Shown here piece after piece: positions 21,432 to 33,297 of a stretch of DNA of 64,000 bases. The notes under the pieces were generated by a model. The model did no database searches and was not told where the DNA came from. It saw only the letters and a list, made by a program, of their open reading frames with translations. The translations under genes were made by a program, and so were the position numbers. How positions within the stretch are numbered: the stretch's first letter is position 1; each line of letters opens with the position of its first letter. Source of the stretch: Darksidea phi (lineage: Eukaryota > Ascomycota > Dothideomycetes > Pleosporales > Lentitheciaceae); contig JASJFT010000046.1 in assembly GCA_030770425.1 (NCBI GenBank), positions 186,001-250,000 of the forward strand, read 5' to 3'.

Positions 21432-23076
21432 ATGGAGGGCTTCGATACGATTACCATGTCCTACTTGGCAGCCCCAATGTCACTCCAGAACGTAACCGGG
21501 CCGGACCAGCTCATGGTGCCCATGGTGCCGCTCGACGCGCTCGACCAGCGCTCTAATTACGACGCTGAGACCTTCGCCGGGTAAGTAGCAACCACCGGCC
21601 ATGGCCCTCTCTCTGCTGACCCTTTTGCGCAGCAGCGACGACGCATACGCCCAGCACCACATCCAGCCTCCGCCGCCGCTCAAGCGCGGCTTCTCGAGCT
21701 ATGAAGACCCCTTCTCCGACATCGTCAGCAACTACGAACAGCCGCTCCACCCCGACCCCAATGGCCAGCCCGGGAGCCCCAGCATCGAGCGCGACAACAA
21801 GCTGCTCAGCTTCTCGCTGCCCAATGTCCCCTACACGCTGTTCAACTATGCGATGCAACGGGCCACGATATCCATGTCCGCCCAGCTGCACGGCATGTTC
21901 TTCCTCGCAGAGTCGCCCTGGGCCACCGCTGGCGATGTCGCAGCCGCCCCGAGCGAGCTTACCTGCTATCGACGGAACCTCTTTCAGATCACGGGCGCAA
22001 TCACCATACCACGGAGTCTACAATATCTCATGACGGAGCAAGGCGACCAAATCCCCATACTCGGTCAGGAACTTACCATATCTGCGAACGAGTCGTTGGA
22101 GGGTAACCCGGTGAAGATCATATCGGTGCCGTGGAAAACGCCAGCGAGCAACGCTTCCGCCGTCGAGGACAAGACAGAGAGAGAGCCACCCTCATACCCT
22201 CTAGACCTTTCAAATGGTCAGGACATGGACTCGGATTACGTTAGTTTCCCAATTAGCTGGAAAAGACTGCAGTTTAGGATGGCAACCGCCAACAATGGAC
22301 GTAGAAAGGAACTACAGCAGCACTTCGTCGTGCGGCTGAAGGTCGTGGCTACGCTAGCTACCGGCATCAAGGTGCCCATATGCGAAGTGCACTCCGGCGC
22401 CATCATTGTGCGAGGACGCAGCCCAAGGAATTTCCAGTCACGCAAGGACATGCCGATCAGCGGAGGCGGAGGCTCCATCCGAAAGGCTCACCCGCATCAG
22501 CCCACTAGAACCTCGACTGGTGAAACGGGCCAAACTAGCCACAACAATGCCCAGAGCGGTACCCCTGCGACCAAGACGATGGACTCGTTGCAGCTTCCGT
22601 TTGACTTCAATCAAAATGACCCTCTCATGTCGCCCGACTTCAGTCTGGATTGGAAGATGGCGCCCGGCGCCATGACAGCGATACCTCCGGACCCGCCATC
22701 GGGACATTTGGCTGACGCTACACCATATGCACAATCGACTCCCGAGATATCGAGGAACTCGATGCCGCCACGTTCAGGCATGGCTCCTGTGTCGCTGTCG
22801 CTGACCGATGAGGAGCCCAAGAAGGCTGCGTCTCCATCAGATCACGTGAAGAAACGAGCGACACCAGTCAGGCCCTCATTCTCTGTTGGCCTCAACAGCC
22901 CTGACGAGAGCGCGGATCTGTTGTACGAGTATTTCCCACTTGGACTGGACGATTGGATGCCGCCCGTCGACGCCGTGTACCGGCCGCACGTTGTCCACCA
23001 CACCAATTACCAGCAGGACCCCAAGGCGTTGGCGGTGAAGAGCAAGTCAAAGCGTTATTTCTCCGATACTTGGTGA
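21432..23076 (+). CDS. ron1: Ndt80/PhoG-family transcription factor, RON1/Rep1-like
   Basis: Two exons, 21432-21580 and 21633-23076, with a 52-nt phase-2 intron; 530 residues. The N-terminus (MEGFDTITMSYLAAP) leads into the Ndt80 DNA-binding domain, about residues 95-290: LLSFSLPNVPYTLFNYAMQRATISMSAQLHGMFFLAES, LTCYRRNLFQITGAITIP, a central block with VSFPISWKRLQFRMATANNGRRKELQQHFVVRLKVVA-like strands, and AIIVRGRSPRNFQSRKDMP at its end. The C-terminal half is disordered and Ser/Pro-rich and ends in an aromatic stretch (YEYFPLGLDDWMPPVDAVYRP). In Trichoderma reesei the Ndt80-like RON1 controls the GlcNAc cluster, and in Candida the related Rep1 recruits Ngs1. Its place between GlcNAc genes makes it the likely local regulator. 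Confidence 0.9.
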
Positions 23077-24100
23077 AGGATTTCTTCTCCCTCGATACCC
23101 TGTTCTTTCTGTTTTGGAGCGTTCTCGAATACGGCGTTTGGCAAAGGTTTACGACTGCATCTGTTCGCTTTCTGGGTAATGTTTGACAAGCGGCGTGGCG
23201 TTGGATTTAGCCGTTTGGAGGAGCGGGATGGACGAAAAGGGCCGGCCGTATTACAGCACCCAAAGAAGGTGTATTGATTGGCCGGAATGTCAAATCGGTG
23301 TTCGGGGGCGATTGAAGTTTTCATCGGGCGCGACTGGTGCTTCGGTTTCGGATCGGATCAGGCGCATTTGAGAGGTTTGTGAAGGCGAAAATTCCAGCTG
23401 CATATTGGGCGTATGTGCGGGGGTCGTTGTGATCGGTTCAACTGGATGACTGCGTAGATGACCTGGAACCGCGCGCCTGTACGAGAGGAAGCAAGAAGAT
23501 TTGGACCGACCATGGTGCAGCGAATCTCGAGGCTCAATCGCGATATTACGAGCCTACGCTATCGATTTAGCTCATATTCTTCTACATCAGCCATATAAAT
23601 CGCTCGGTCATACGCGCATACTGGCCAAAGTGCACGCATGGAAGCGCGCATCCGGGAGAGGGAAAAGGAAAAAAGGGCAATGAACGGATAATGAAAAGAC
23701 ACTAAATGTATTGAGCTCCCCAATATCATTATACCCATATCAGACCAGACCGTTCCGTCGGACGTGGAGGGGTCTGCTAAGTAGCATTTATATCTACACC
23801 TCACGTAACCTCTCGCTCGTGCGAGCTTTGACGCATTGCTACATCATGCCCCTGCCCATATTCCGCCATAAGCACTTGTCACTCTGAGCACGCCTAATCC
23901 AGTCGGTACTGTACCGGTACTGCAGTGGGTGTGGCCTGGTCTTAGCTCAGCTTGCATCGGATTGTTGTGCATTGGGTAGGCCACGTATTCCGTACTCCGC
24001 ATATATGTATGTATGTATCAATGGGGAAGGGCGCGGGTTTGCTGACGCATTGCGTACGTACGTGTGTACGGGCGTTTGCTACCTTGGATGCCACTTGACT

Positions 24101-24118
24101 GGATGGATGGATGGATGG
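24101..24118. repeat. GGAT simple repeat
   Basis: Four tandem GGAT units; a similar TGGA tract lies at about 16125-16143 inside the dac1 intron. Confidence 0.8.
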
Positions 24119-25435
24119 GTTTAATGTGGGCGTTGAGATGAGACGGACGAGGCGGCGTGGCGAGAGGGAAGGTTGGTTGGTTTGGATGGGTGGAGTAGGT
24201 GGGGAGTGGGGGTAGGGGGATGCTACGGTGTAAGTACCGGTATGGGATTGTGCCGTGTTGTTGTAGTAATATTTCTGTGCCTGTTCCGCGTATTTTTGTT
24301 TCTGCTTTTGTGTCGTGCGGTGTAGTATGATGTGATATAGACCATACACATGTATAATACATATACAAGCTTGTAGCTGCTACCTTCCTTTTTCTTTTCT
24401 CTCTTTTCGGACATAATATTCACATGCGTGTAAAATGTAGAGCGCGAAGAATATACTATTATGCATTAAATGCAATACAGGTACTACCAGTACTCCGCTT
24501 ACCACCTTCCATGCCAAACCTCCATGTCAACCTTCCACCCTCTACCTCCCCATCCACCTTCCACATCAACTTCCCACCCACCCCAACCCAAAACCCCGTC
24601 AAACCAAGCTCCGAGTTGAGATCGAAGGAACTTTCGGAAGGCATCCCAGCACTTGCTTGGTACAGTAACTCAATACTTGGAACGCGGAACGCGGAACTCG
24701 AAACTCGGGGACTGCGCCTAGCTTACCCTGCAGTACCCACAACCAACCAACTAACCAACCAACAGCTTATTATTTTTGCTACGCCGTTTTAAGCCCATGA
24801 TGTGTGTTGTGCGTTGTGCGTATGCAGTCACCATTATAAAACACTGGCTTATGTGGGGGTTGGAACTGAAAATTGAGGTGAGGCGATGGGAGGCAATGTG
24901 ATGCGATCGCGATGTGATGTGATGTGAGCGTAGGCGCGATGGTCGGTTGCGATGCAACGTAACACCCTTGCCTTACCTTGTCTTACCCCTGCCCTACCTT
25001 GTCTTGGATATTTTTTTTTTACTTGGGATTTACATGGTAGCGAGGCGTGGCGATGCGAGGCGAAGCGGGGGGTAAGGGTGTTAGCCGAGGATATGTGTGG
25101 AAGCGAGAGGGATTGTTTACGGGGGAGGAGGGGGAGGAGGCTGGGATGGTATGTATGTGGGTGTGGGTATGGGTGTGGTGTGGGTGTGGTGCTGTATGTT
25201 GTATGTTGTGCGTGTTTGAAATAGAGTGGCGTAGAGTAGAAAATTGCGACCATCTAGGTAGGCATCGAGATGTAGATCCGATACGAAAGATAGCTAGTGC
25301 TAGGTTTCCCCCTGTATCCGCTCTCCCGATTATATGTTTCTCATCGAGCGATCGCATTGGGGCGAGATTAGATTGAACTTGAACTAGGTAGAGTGGCATT
25401 TTGCTGGTTGATCGCGAGGGGAGGGGGGCATGCAA

Positions 25436-25467
25436 AGCTTGCCTGCTTGCTTGCTTGCCTGCGTGCG
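25436..25467. repeat. CTTG/CCTG simple repeat
   Basis: Tandem tetranucleotides of CTTG with CCTG variants in the gene-free gap. Confidence 0.75.
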
Positions 25468-25750
25468 GTCTTTTCCCTCTCTTCTTTCTAGGTTAGATGG
25501 GACGGACGGACTAGCTGTTCTCGTTTACGCTGCATTACCGCATCGAGTGGTTTTTTGTGGAGCTACACCGCTTCGTTCTTGAACGTGCACTGGACTGGAC
25601 TGTACTATACTGCGCCGCACTGAACAAGACTGCATTCAGAAGAAACTCCGTTTAGAGTTGCTCGGACGGATATCGAACCGTAACTATGACTGTAACTATA
25701 GATGGAATAGGTATCGAGTACGTAGCTACCCTGAAAGCTTTGCTACAACA

Positions 25751-25834
25751 CTATACTAAACTATACTAAACTTTACTACACCACATCACATCACATCACA
25801 TTTCAGGCAGGTAGGTAGCTAGCTAGGTAGGTAG
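25751..25834. repeat. Run of short tandem tracts (ACTATACTAA, CATCA, GTAG/CTAG)
   Basis: Adjacent low-complexity blocks: near-duplicate ACTATACTAA units, then CATCA repeats, then GTAGGTAGCTAGCTAGGTAG, which has a palindromic centre. Confidence 0.75.
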
Positions 25835-26999
25835 TCCCATCGTAATGCTTCGCTCGCATCGCATCACACTCCATATTCCCCACCGCCACGACTACAACGC
25901 CACTACTAGGCGCCTCCTAGCCAGCTAATGCAGCAGATCCTACCTACCCGTTCTGCTACACTATGCTAGGCTATGCCACGCCATACCATGCTACCCTACG
26001 CCCTCCGCTCCGCCGACATCTGACATGCGCCACCCGAGCAAAGCCGCATTGTAACAATGCATTGTATCTGCTTCCCGCCAATGTCTCAGTGCTAGGCTAG
26101 TCTCAGATGGAGGACGACGGTGGCACGTCGCAAGATGAGTGTGCGTTGGCGTGACGTCTCAGCTGGGTACTCGATCGCTTGGGCTTGTTTGTGGGGGTAT
26201 GGGAAAGGATGGCAGTTTTGGGGCGGGATTGTGGATGTTGCGTTCGGGGGTTTAAGGTGGTGGTGAGGCGGAGTGGAGGCGATGCGATGGCATGGTGCTG
26301 GGTATGGGTATGGGGATAGGCTAGGGAGGAAGAAAGTCGTTAGAGCCTTTTTTTCGTGATTTTGTTTTGCCTTGGGGCTGGGTGCGATGACACTGTTTAG
26401 TAGAAGGTAATTCGTCAATCGTGAGGTGCATTCAATGGAATGTATCAAACACGATCGATCCAGCTCCCTCTCCCTTAACGCAGGGAAACATTCCAGCGAC
26501 TCCATCCTACTACACTCGCACCTCCAGCCGTTCTCTAATCACCACCACCAATCGACACAAAGTGATGACCTAGATGTAAAAAATATTATTGCCCACGCCA
26601 CCCTCTAGGCAGGCACAAGGCCCCCGCTTCTACCCAATAGAGGACTCACAACGCCCTAGGGAGCATCTACCGAAAGATCCCATATGCAAGCCCCTCAGTT
26701 CGTTCAGGCCGGAAAAACAAACATACGCCTCAGCATCAGAAAAGAGTCTCGGGTCTTTCGATTCTCTTTTCCTCATATCAAGTCGTGAGCAAGAGAAGAA
26801 AGAACAGAGAAGGGCCAAAATCAGCCTGGCGAACCAGTGAAAACCCAAGACATGCAATTATGCAATGAACCCCATAGAAGCGAAACGGACCAAGAAACGC
26901 GGAAAAAACTGAAAATTCTTCGCCCAGCGTATATACAGACGCATCATCGCTGAAGGGGTATAAAACAGCGCATTTTCAACAATAACATTGCTCGGTCGC

Positions 27000-28643
27000 T
27001 TAGTTGTCGAGACAGCAAGCCGCGACCGCAGCCCCGAAGATTGCCGACTCGACGGCAATTTCGAGGGAAATGGACTTTGATTCAGCTCCGGAAGCGGTCG
27101 TCAGTTCATCCAGATGTGACTGGCACAGTTCCCGGAACAGAGGGTACTTTTCGATAACGGAGCCGTTGCAGCCGATGGCTAGCCTTTCGGCGGTCGCAGG
27201 GGTCAGTCCTTCCGACTTGGTACGTAGCATCCAGAGAGAATGGATACCGGCGGCGAGGAAAGCGGCTGCGCGGTGGGAGACGAGTTGAGAGACTTGGCGG
27301 ACGAAGTGGATGTCGTTGTAGGTGGGTGGTTTGCTAAGCGGATGCTTGGATTGAAATAGGGCAATGGCGTTGGCAAAGTTCTTTGATCCGTCTAGCTCCA
27401 TCGCCGCAAGGGTGCCGGTGTCTAGCGAGTACGGCTCGTTGAGTTTGTCTGGTAGTTCGCCACTGAACAGACCTGCTGTCTTCACCGCCTCAACAAGGAT
27501 AAATCTGACCACTTCTCCTAAATAGCGACCGCTAATCATGTGCTCAAAGGGTTGAAAGTCGGGTCGAACGTGCCCCTCAAGGAGTTGCTGGTCCCACCGG
27601 GTCAGAGGCCAGACATCCTTTCCGAACATGCTGAGCTCGGTGTTGACGAGTACATGGGTGGCTTCGTCGAGCCAGGTTTGCGGGTAGCCTTTGTACTTGG
27701 AAGAGGCGAGGGTCGACGTGGGGAGGTGCACGGCAATGTTGAAGCCAGTTCCGAGGATGACTGCGAACCGGGTGGCAGGGTCCTCGTAAGCACGTGACAA
27801 CAATGTTGCTGACGAGTCGTTTACTATCGAGTCCAGGCTGACGGGGAGGTTCTGGAACGACGTCAGTTTCATGTCTGATGATGATTCGTGTTGGTTGTGC
27901 TCACCCGCTTTCTGCAAGGAGCCATGATCAGCTCACACAAATCTTGGCCCAACGTGCCCTCAGTTGCACGGAATCCCTTGCCCATGGCAAGCAGGTTGCC
28001 ACTGCGGATAGATGTTTGCCTGGGGTAAGAGTCAATTGATGAAGCCGAACACTCAATGCGGCTCGACATACTCAACTGGGAAGGACCACGCCAGACCCAT
28101 CGAGAAGCTCTGGGTGCCATTGGTCTTCTTCACTTGCGGATCCGTGATGGCAGTCTCTATCTTCTCGGCCATCCAGTCGAAGAAGGCAGTGCCCCGCAGA
28201 TATCGAACAGTGTTGTCGATTTTGTAGCTCTTCATGTTCACGATGCGCATGCTCTTGGCGCCGGGCTTGTGCCCGTTCAACTCCACGACAGCGATTCGGA
28301 AAGTGGAACCGCCGACGTCGAGTGCAAGATAGGTGCCTTGCTCGCGGCCCGTCGGGAGTTTGTCGTTGTAAGAAGGCAGCATGCAGATGTCGCTCGCCTG
28401 GAGCTTCGGAGCGAACTCGTCATGCAGCTTTCCGCTCATCTGCAGGAGCTTTGCAGGGTCGAGCGGCGCCTCCAGCAGACGCTGGACTTCGCGCAGCAGG
28501 TCATCCATGGTTCGGTCGTAGGTGCGAACTGCATCTCGGACGCGCTTTCGGGAGGAGAGGGAGGGCAGCACCGACTGGATAAGCGAGGGGAGCATGGCGA
28601 TGCGCTCTAGAGCCGCAATTAGGCTCTGCCAGAAGTCGAGCAT
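27000..28643 (-). CDS. hxk3: Hexokinase-like N-acetylglucosamine kinase
   Basis: Three exons, 28072-28643, 27905-28019 and 27000-27851; introns of 52 and 53 nt; 512 residues. Hexokinase-fold motifs are in order: phosphate 1 LALDVGGSTFRIAVVEL, sugar-binding SFPVEQTSIRSGNLLAMGKGF (rebuilt by splicing), DAIVNDSSATLL-type block read here as DSIVNDSSATLLSRAY with the catalytic Asp, RFAVILGTGFN, and a C-terminal ERLAIGCNGSVIEKYP phosphate 2 region. It differs from standard hexokinase, which together with its position points to the GlcNAc kinase (hxk3/ngk1 type) that makes GlcNAc-6-P. The start chosen is the ATG opening MLDFWQSLIAALER. Upstream in-frame sequence lacks family similarity. True glucokinase activity cannot be excluded. 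Confidence 0.88.
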
Positions 28644-30497
28644 GGGTTTAATATACCAGCAGCGGTCGTGATGGGTCGCGGAGGTGTTACTGGTGTCGCG
28701 GGCGCAGTCAGACTCCGGCGGGAGGGTCATGCAGCGGCTTTTGAATCGTTTCAGCAAAGGGACGGGCATGGGGTAGCAGATGATGGTGTTAACGACGGTG
28801 ACAGCGGGGCCAGGTTGGCCAGGTTGTGTGCAGACGTTCGTTTGCAGGATATCAGACTCGCAGGTGGCAGCGAGCTGTCGGGCGCCCGGGGACGGTAATA
28901 GCAAGCACAGGGAATTCACACCGGCCGGTGGCACTGGACGACCGATGTCGCAAACGGCCCTTGAGCATGGTTGTACGGCTTATGGCGAATATAAGAAGAG
29001 GGTTGTATCCGCTAAGAGGCGTACTTGGGGGAAATGCTCCGGCCAGTGGTGGATAAAGCGCACTGCTGAGGCACGGCAGTGAGCAAGGTAAGGGTGGCTG
29101 CGGGGTCTGCGTCGGATTGCAGTGGGCCGACGGCGCGCAGAGCAGGAGAACAGCGCACGCAAGCCAGCCTCGAAGGTGGAGGCCAGGCACACGCGCTGTT
29201 CGCCCAGGGACCGAGTGCAGGGCGGCGATGGCGATGCTGTGGGGGGGGTCTTGGGGGATGTTTCGCGCCCGGGCATGCTACCGTTACCTCCCGCTAGCCC
29301 GCATTGGGCGCCGTCTCCTAGCCCGAACCAGCTCGATAGGAGGCCATCAACGAACCGTGCCGGGCCGCGACTTCACCCATATTGTCGTCGATATACGGCC
29401 CCGGCCGTCTCGCAGCGCAGCGTCTGGCGACGACATGGCATTTGCAGAGTGCAACCGCAATCATGGCGTCGCATCCGCCGACCACGCTGATATTGGCCAT
29501 GCTGAGGGCTGCGCGTGGCGGGCCGGCAAGCACGCCCGCAGCGCCACGCCATCGCCAAGGTCAGATCGGCTCCGCCATCTCCACCGCAACGGCCAAGACG
29601 CGCCCTGCATGCGGAGAGCAGACTCGAAACACTGCCCACCCCCCGCCTGCCCCTCCAGTGTAACCAGGCCGGCTCGGCGCCCATGCTTGATCTGGCCTGC
29701 CATCTGCCATGTCTCGACACCAAAGGAGAACGAGCACGCTGTCATTTGACCACGCTGACGCCAGGGCGTGTTTGCGGCGTCGTAGGTTGCAGTTGCGCTG
29801 TCGAAATGGCCAGTCGAATCGCCAGGGGCCTGGACGCGGCGGCTCCGGGACGTGGAATGCGAGCATATCATCACTTTGGCAGTAATACGGAAGGGCGATT
29901 GCGGTAGCATCGTCGGCTCCGAGCCTGCTGTGGAGAGCATGCATCTGGCGAGCGGATCCCCGGTGCTGACTCAACCCCTGTCCGATCCAGACGACGCTTA
30001 TATTTGTTTTGAACACAGCGAAATAAAATGAAACCTACACCGTCGCCGTGCAACCTCCACGCGTTCCATGCCGGCAAACCAACACAGCGCACGTGTCGTT
30101 GCGGAGTATTCAACAGCGGGAGTCTCTTTTGTAAGGTCCGCACGAAACAGTAGAGGCACACAGTAAGACCGACGAGGTCATGTTTCAAACGTCGACAGGC
30201 AACGAAGGAATAAGCGTTTGAATCGCTGAGCAGAACGAGGGTATAGACATTATAAGTTGACTACTTAGACTTCTGTTCAACTGGCGCAGCAGAAAGGACG
30301 ATGGAACCCCCCGACTCCGAATGTGCGCCATGCTGAAATTAAAAGGGGATATCGTGCTTATCTCGCAGAGACCTGCAAAGGCAGGCGCCATGACTCTGCC
30401 GAAGACATGAACAGGAAGTAGAGTAGAAAAGCGGTATCAAAGAGTAACATATACCGTCGAAACCCCGCCGTCGTGCCAACAACGCCGCATGATTCCG
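28644..30497. other. Intergenic region between kinase and transporter genes
   Basis: 1.85 kb. It holds the kinase promoter and the 3' UTR of the transporter gene. GC-rich overlapping frames on both strands (for example 29117-29749 plus and 29461-29940 minus) have no recognisable domain and look like chance frames. Confidence 0.5.
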
Positions 30498-32133
30498 CTA
30501 GACCTTCTCAGGGACCATCTCGCCACCCACAGGAATAATGTGCGCCTTGGCTCCAACCTCCTCCGCGGTCTCGTCGGTGAACTGGATATCCTTTTCCAGA
30601 GGCACCGTGTCCTCGACCTTCCAGAGAATGACTGGAAGAGCACAGAGCAAACTCCCAGCCAGGAGGCCCCAGTTGGAGGCGAACATGTTCATATATGGGA
30701 TCTTGTGGTCGTCCAAGGCCCATGTAATGGCTCCACCAGCAGACTGGATGCCCTTGTAGAAACCGGCGAAGTTGGCAAGCTTGCGTCCGTTGTTGGTCAA
30801 AGAACCCATGAACCTTCTGTATGTTAGCATTATCACGTCTCCTAAAGGGCTTGTTACGTACCAGTAGACACAGGTTTGCCATGCCGCATCGGAAAATCCG
30901 TAGAATATATACAAGACGAACGGTCCCGCGAACCCGTCATGCGTCCAGTCCATCTTTACGTTTGTTTTCGACTCAGCCCAGGCGCGGTCGTAGGTTTTCT
31001 GGAACTTGAAACCACAGCCCCAAATGATCATTATGAGAGAAAAGAGCGCAACCCAAGCAAGCTTGGCGCGCGTCGTGCGGCGCAATCCCTTGAAATCGAG
31101 CGCAAAGCCGAAGATGTAGGCACCGATAATCTGGAAGAGGTAGTAGCACACTCCATTGAGAGAGCGAGTGCGGAGGTTGAAGTATGCGGCGTTGACCTGG
31201 GTGAAGTGGTACGTGTAGAACCAGTTGGAGGCGAAAAACATGGGGAACAGGGCCAGGATATAGGGATCTGTGAAGAAGGTCTCCCAGAGACCTAAGATTT
31301 CGGATTTCCACGAGGGATGCTTCATGACGATGACCTTGGAGCCATCCTCACGAATGACATCCTTGGCATCGACGAGAGTCCACGAAAGAAGAGCGCCGAC
31401 GAGGGTGAGGACCAAGAAGCCGACATAGGTGCCATCAGTGACATTCTTGGGGGTCACGGCGTGGATGTTCTGGCCGAGCGGAATCTGCAATGCGCGTCAG
31501 AAAGGTCTTTGGAATCGACGTAGGGAAACACAAGATCCGTGCATGACTTACCAAACTACCAATCACCGCACCCATGTTGAAGATCATCCAGAACCATGAG
31601 ATATACCGGCCCTTAGACTGCTCTTGCGGGTAGGACATCATAATCGCACCCTGCGCGCACCACAAGATACCAGCGCACACGCCGAGGAGCGCGCCGGCAA
31701 AGGTGGTGAAGCCCAGGTTCTGTGTGTGGTTGTAGACAAGGAAGGAGGCGACGTAGACGGAATAGCCAATGCCTCCAAAAGACAATGCGGTGCGAATGCC
31801 CAGCTTGTTGGTGAAGGTGCCGGCAAAGAAGCCCACGACGGAAAAGGTCGAGTACAAAGCCGTGTTCGCGTGGTTGTTCGCCTTCGGGTCCATCTGGCCG
31901 CCTCCGCCGATGCCGTTCAGGGCATTGTACATGCCCGGGCACATGAAGCAGACGAAGGAGACGATGAACAGCTGCGTCGGCGGCGAGGCATACCACGGAA
32001 ACTTGAAGGAGCCGACAGTGAAGCGCTTGTATTTCCACGAGTTGGGCAAGACGATGGTGCCGGCGGGCTCCACGTCCGAATGCTCGGGCGTGGTGGCCTC
32101 GTGTGAGAGCCGCGTGCTATCCGTGGTAGCCAT
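30498..32133 (-). CDS. ngt1: UNC-93-like 12-helix transporter, candidate GlcNAc permease
   Basis: Three exons, 31552-32133, 30862-31484 and 30498-30813; introns of 67 and 48 nt; 506 residues. A soluble N-terminus is followed by hydrophobic segments, including QLFIVSFVCFMCPGMYNAL, STFSVVGFFAGTFTNKLG and AGALLGVCAGILWCAQGAIMMSYP. Others are GRYISWFWMIFNMGAVIG, GFLVLTLVGALLSW, FGFALDFKG, FVLYIFYGFSDAAWQ and WGLLAGSLLCALPVILW. The family is UNC-93-like within MFS. Its place between the GlcNAc kinase and the deaminase makes GlcNAc uptake the best guess, parallel to NGT1 of Candida and Trichoderma. That substrate is inferred only. The third exon uses an AAG acceptor shortly after a CAG, because the CAG would create a stop. 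It is divergent from the deaminase gene. Confidence 0.82.
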
Positions 32134-33297
32134 TATATGCGTCCAGTCGCGGTCGCGGTCGCGGTCGCAGTTGAACAAGACACAACGCGATGCGGGGGAC
32201 GGTTACTTAAAAGGCAAAAGGGGGGGCGCGCCCGCTCACGGCGATGCTAAGAAATACAAGCCGTGCGTCAGTTTGCAGAGCGGAGTGGTGAAAGGAGTGA
32301 CGGTGGGCCGATCCGACATCTTAAGCATCTGGCAGCCAGGGTGCTTGAGCGTTCACATCCTCCTGGGAGCTATCCCTTTCATGGCGCGGGCTGGGGCTTT
32401 TTGCACGCGACACCCTACCATGCCAATGGGCGATAATGCGTACGAGCCTGCGGCCCCCAAAATAGCCCGTATCGAGGATTCGCCAGCCCCCTTGTGCGCC
32501 GCCAACAAGCTGGCGCGCACGAGGACCGCAGCCTGCAACCCACCAACCGAGCTGCTTGCACTTGCTCGGGATGGCGCTCGCACGTTTCAGGGGTCGCTCG
32601 AGGCGGACGGCGGGGATGCTTGGGCACTCGAGCTGGGGTCGTGAGGGAGGCGAAGGAATCAGCCAACGGGATGAGAGTGTCCTTCTGCAAATCCCCGGCC
32701 CGCCTGATAAGCTGCCAGCCACGCTTGCAACGCTCTCCGCACCCGTATCCCGGAAATGTAACCCCAGCTTTCAACTCTCCATCGTCGCATGGGCTGGCTT
32801 ATCGTCGCGGCCAGCGTGACTGACTGCAGATTCGCCATCACCATCCTTTCACGGCAGGCCGGCCGGGGGCATCATGGAGCTAGAGTCCGATCGCCAGCGA
32901 TGAAGACGGCTTCGCGTGATCCTTATGTCGCTGTAGCATACGGCGCGGAGCCTCACGATTGGCAGGTTGTACTGCTGGTGGTACCACCACGTTCACCTGC
33001 CATCGCACTGCATCATGGTTCGTATGGCCCTGGTGCCCGCCTTGTGCCGCTTGGAGCCGGAAGCGTGAATTGACGGGAGGTCTGCGAGCACATGTCGCAT
33101 TTGGCGCCCTTATTCGCCGCGACCATCCTGACAAAGAGCTACCAAGTGGCAACCAGCCTACTACCCGCCCCGCAGAATGACGTGAACATGAAGTCTCTGA
33201 TGTCCCCAGTTCTTGATATATCCTCCCATCCGCTGCCTCCAAGGTCTCCAACGACGTACGCAGATACCAAGCACAGACGACACTAATTAACTCCGTC
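32134..33297. promoter_or_regulatory. Bidirectional promoter of transporter and deaminase genes
   Basis: About 1.16 kb between divergent starts of two genes of one pathway. A GC/CG-rich repeat of GGTCGC units lies at about 32148-32167, next to the transporter start. No coding sequence is supported within it. Shared control is inferred. Confidence 0.55.

Larger units (their letters stand above)
23077..26999. other. Long convergent gap rich in simple repeats
   Basis: 3.9 kb between the 3' ends of the ron1-like and kinase genes. No conserved coding sequence was recognised; the small frames are low-complexity. It holds many short tandem tracts (GGAT, CCAA, CTTG, GTAG, CATCA, ACTATACTAA) and G/T-rich stretches. 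A noncoding transcript or a decayed insertion is possible but not shown. Confidence 0.6.

Noticed and set aside
29117..29940. Frames of 159-210 residues between kinase and transporter genes
   Set aside because: Overlap on both strands, Arg/Ala/Pro-rich composition, no domain.
33092..33286. Upstream frame as first exon of the deaminase gene
   Set aside because: It could be spliced in (ATG at 33188, donor GTACGC), but it would add unfamiliar residues before the MRLII start typical of the family.
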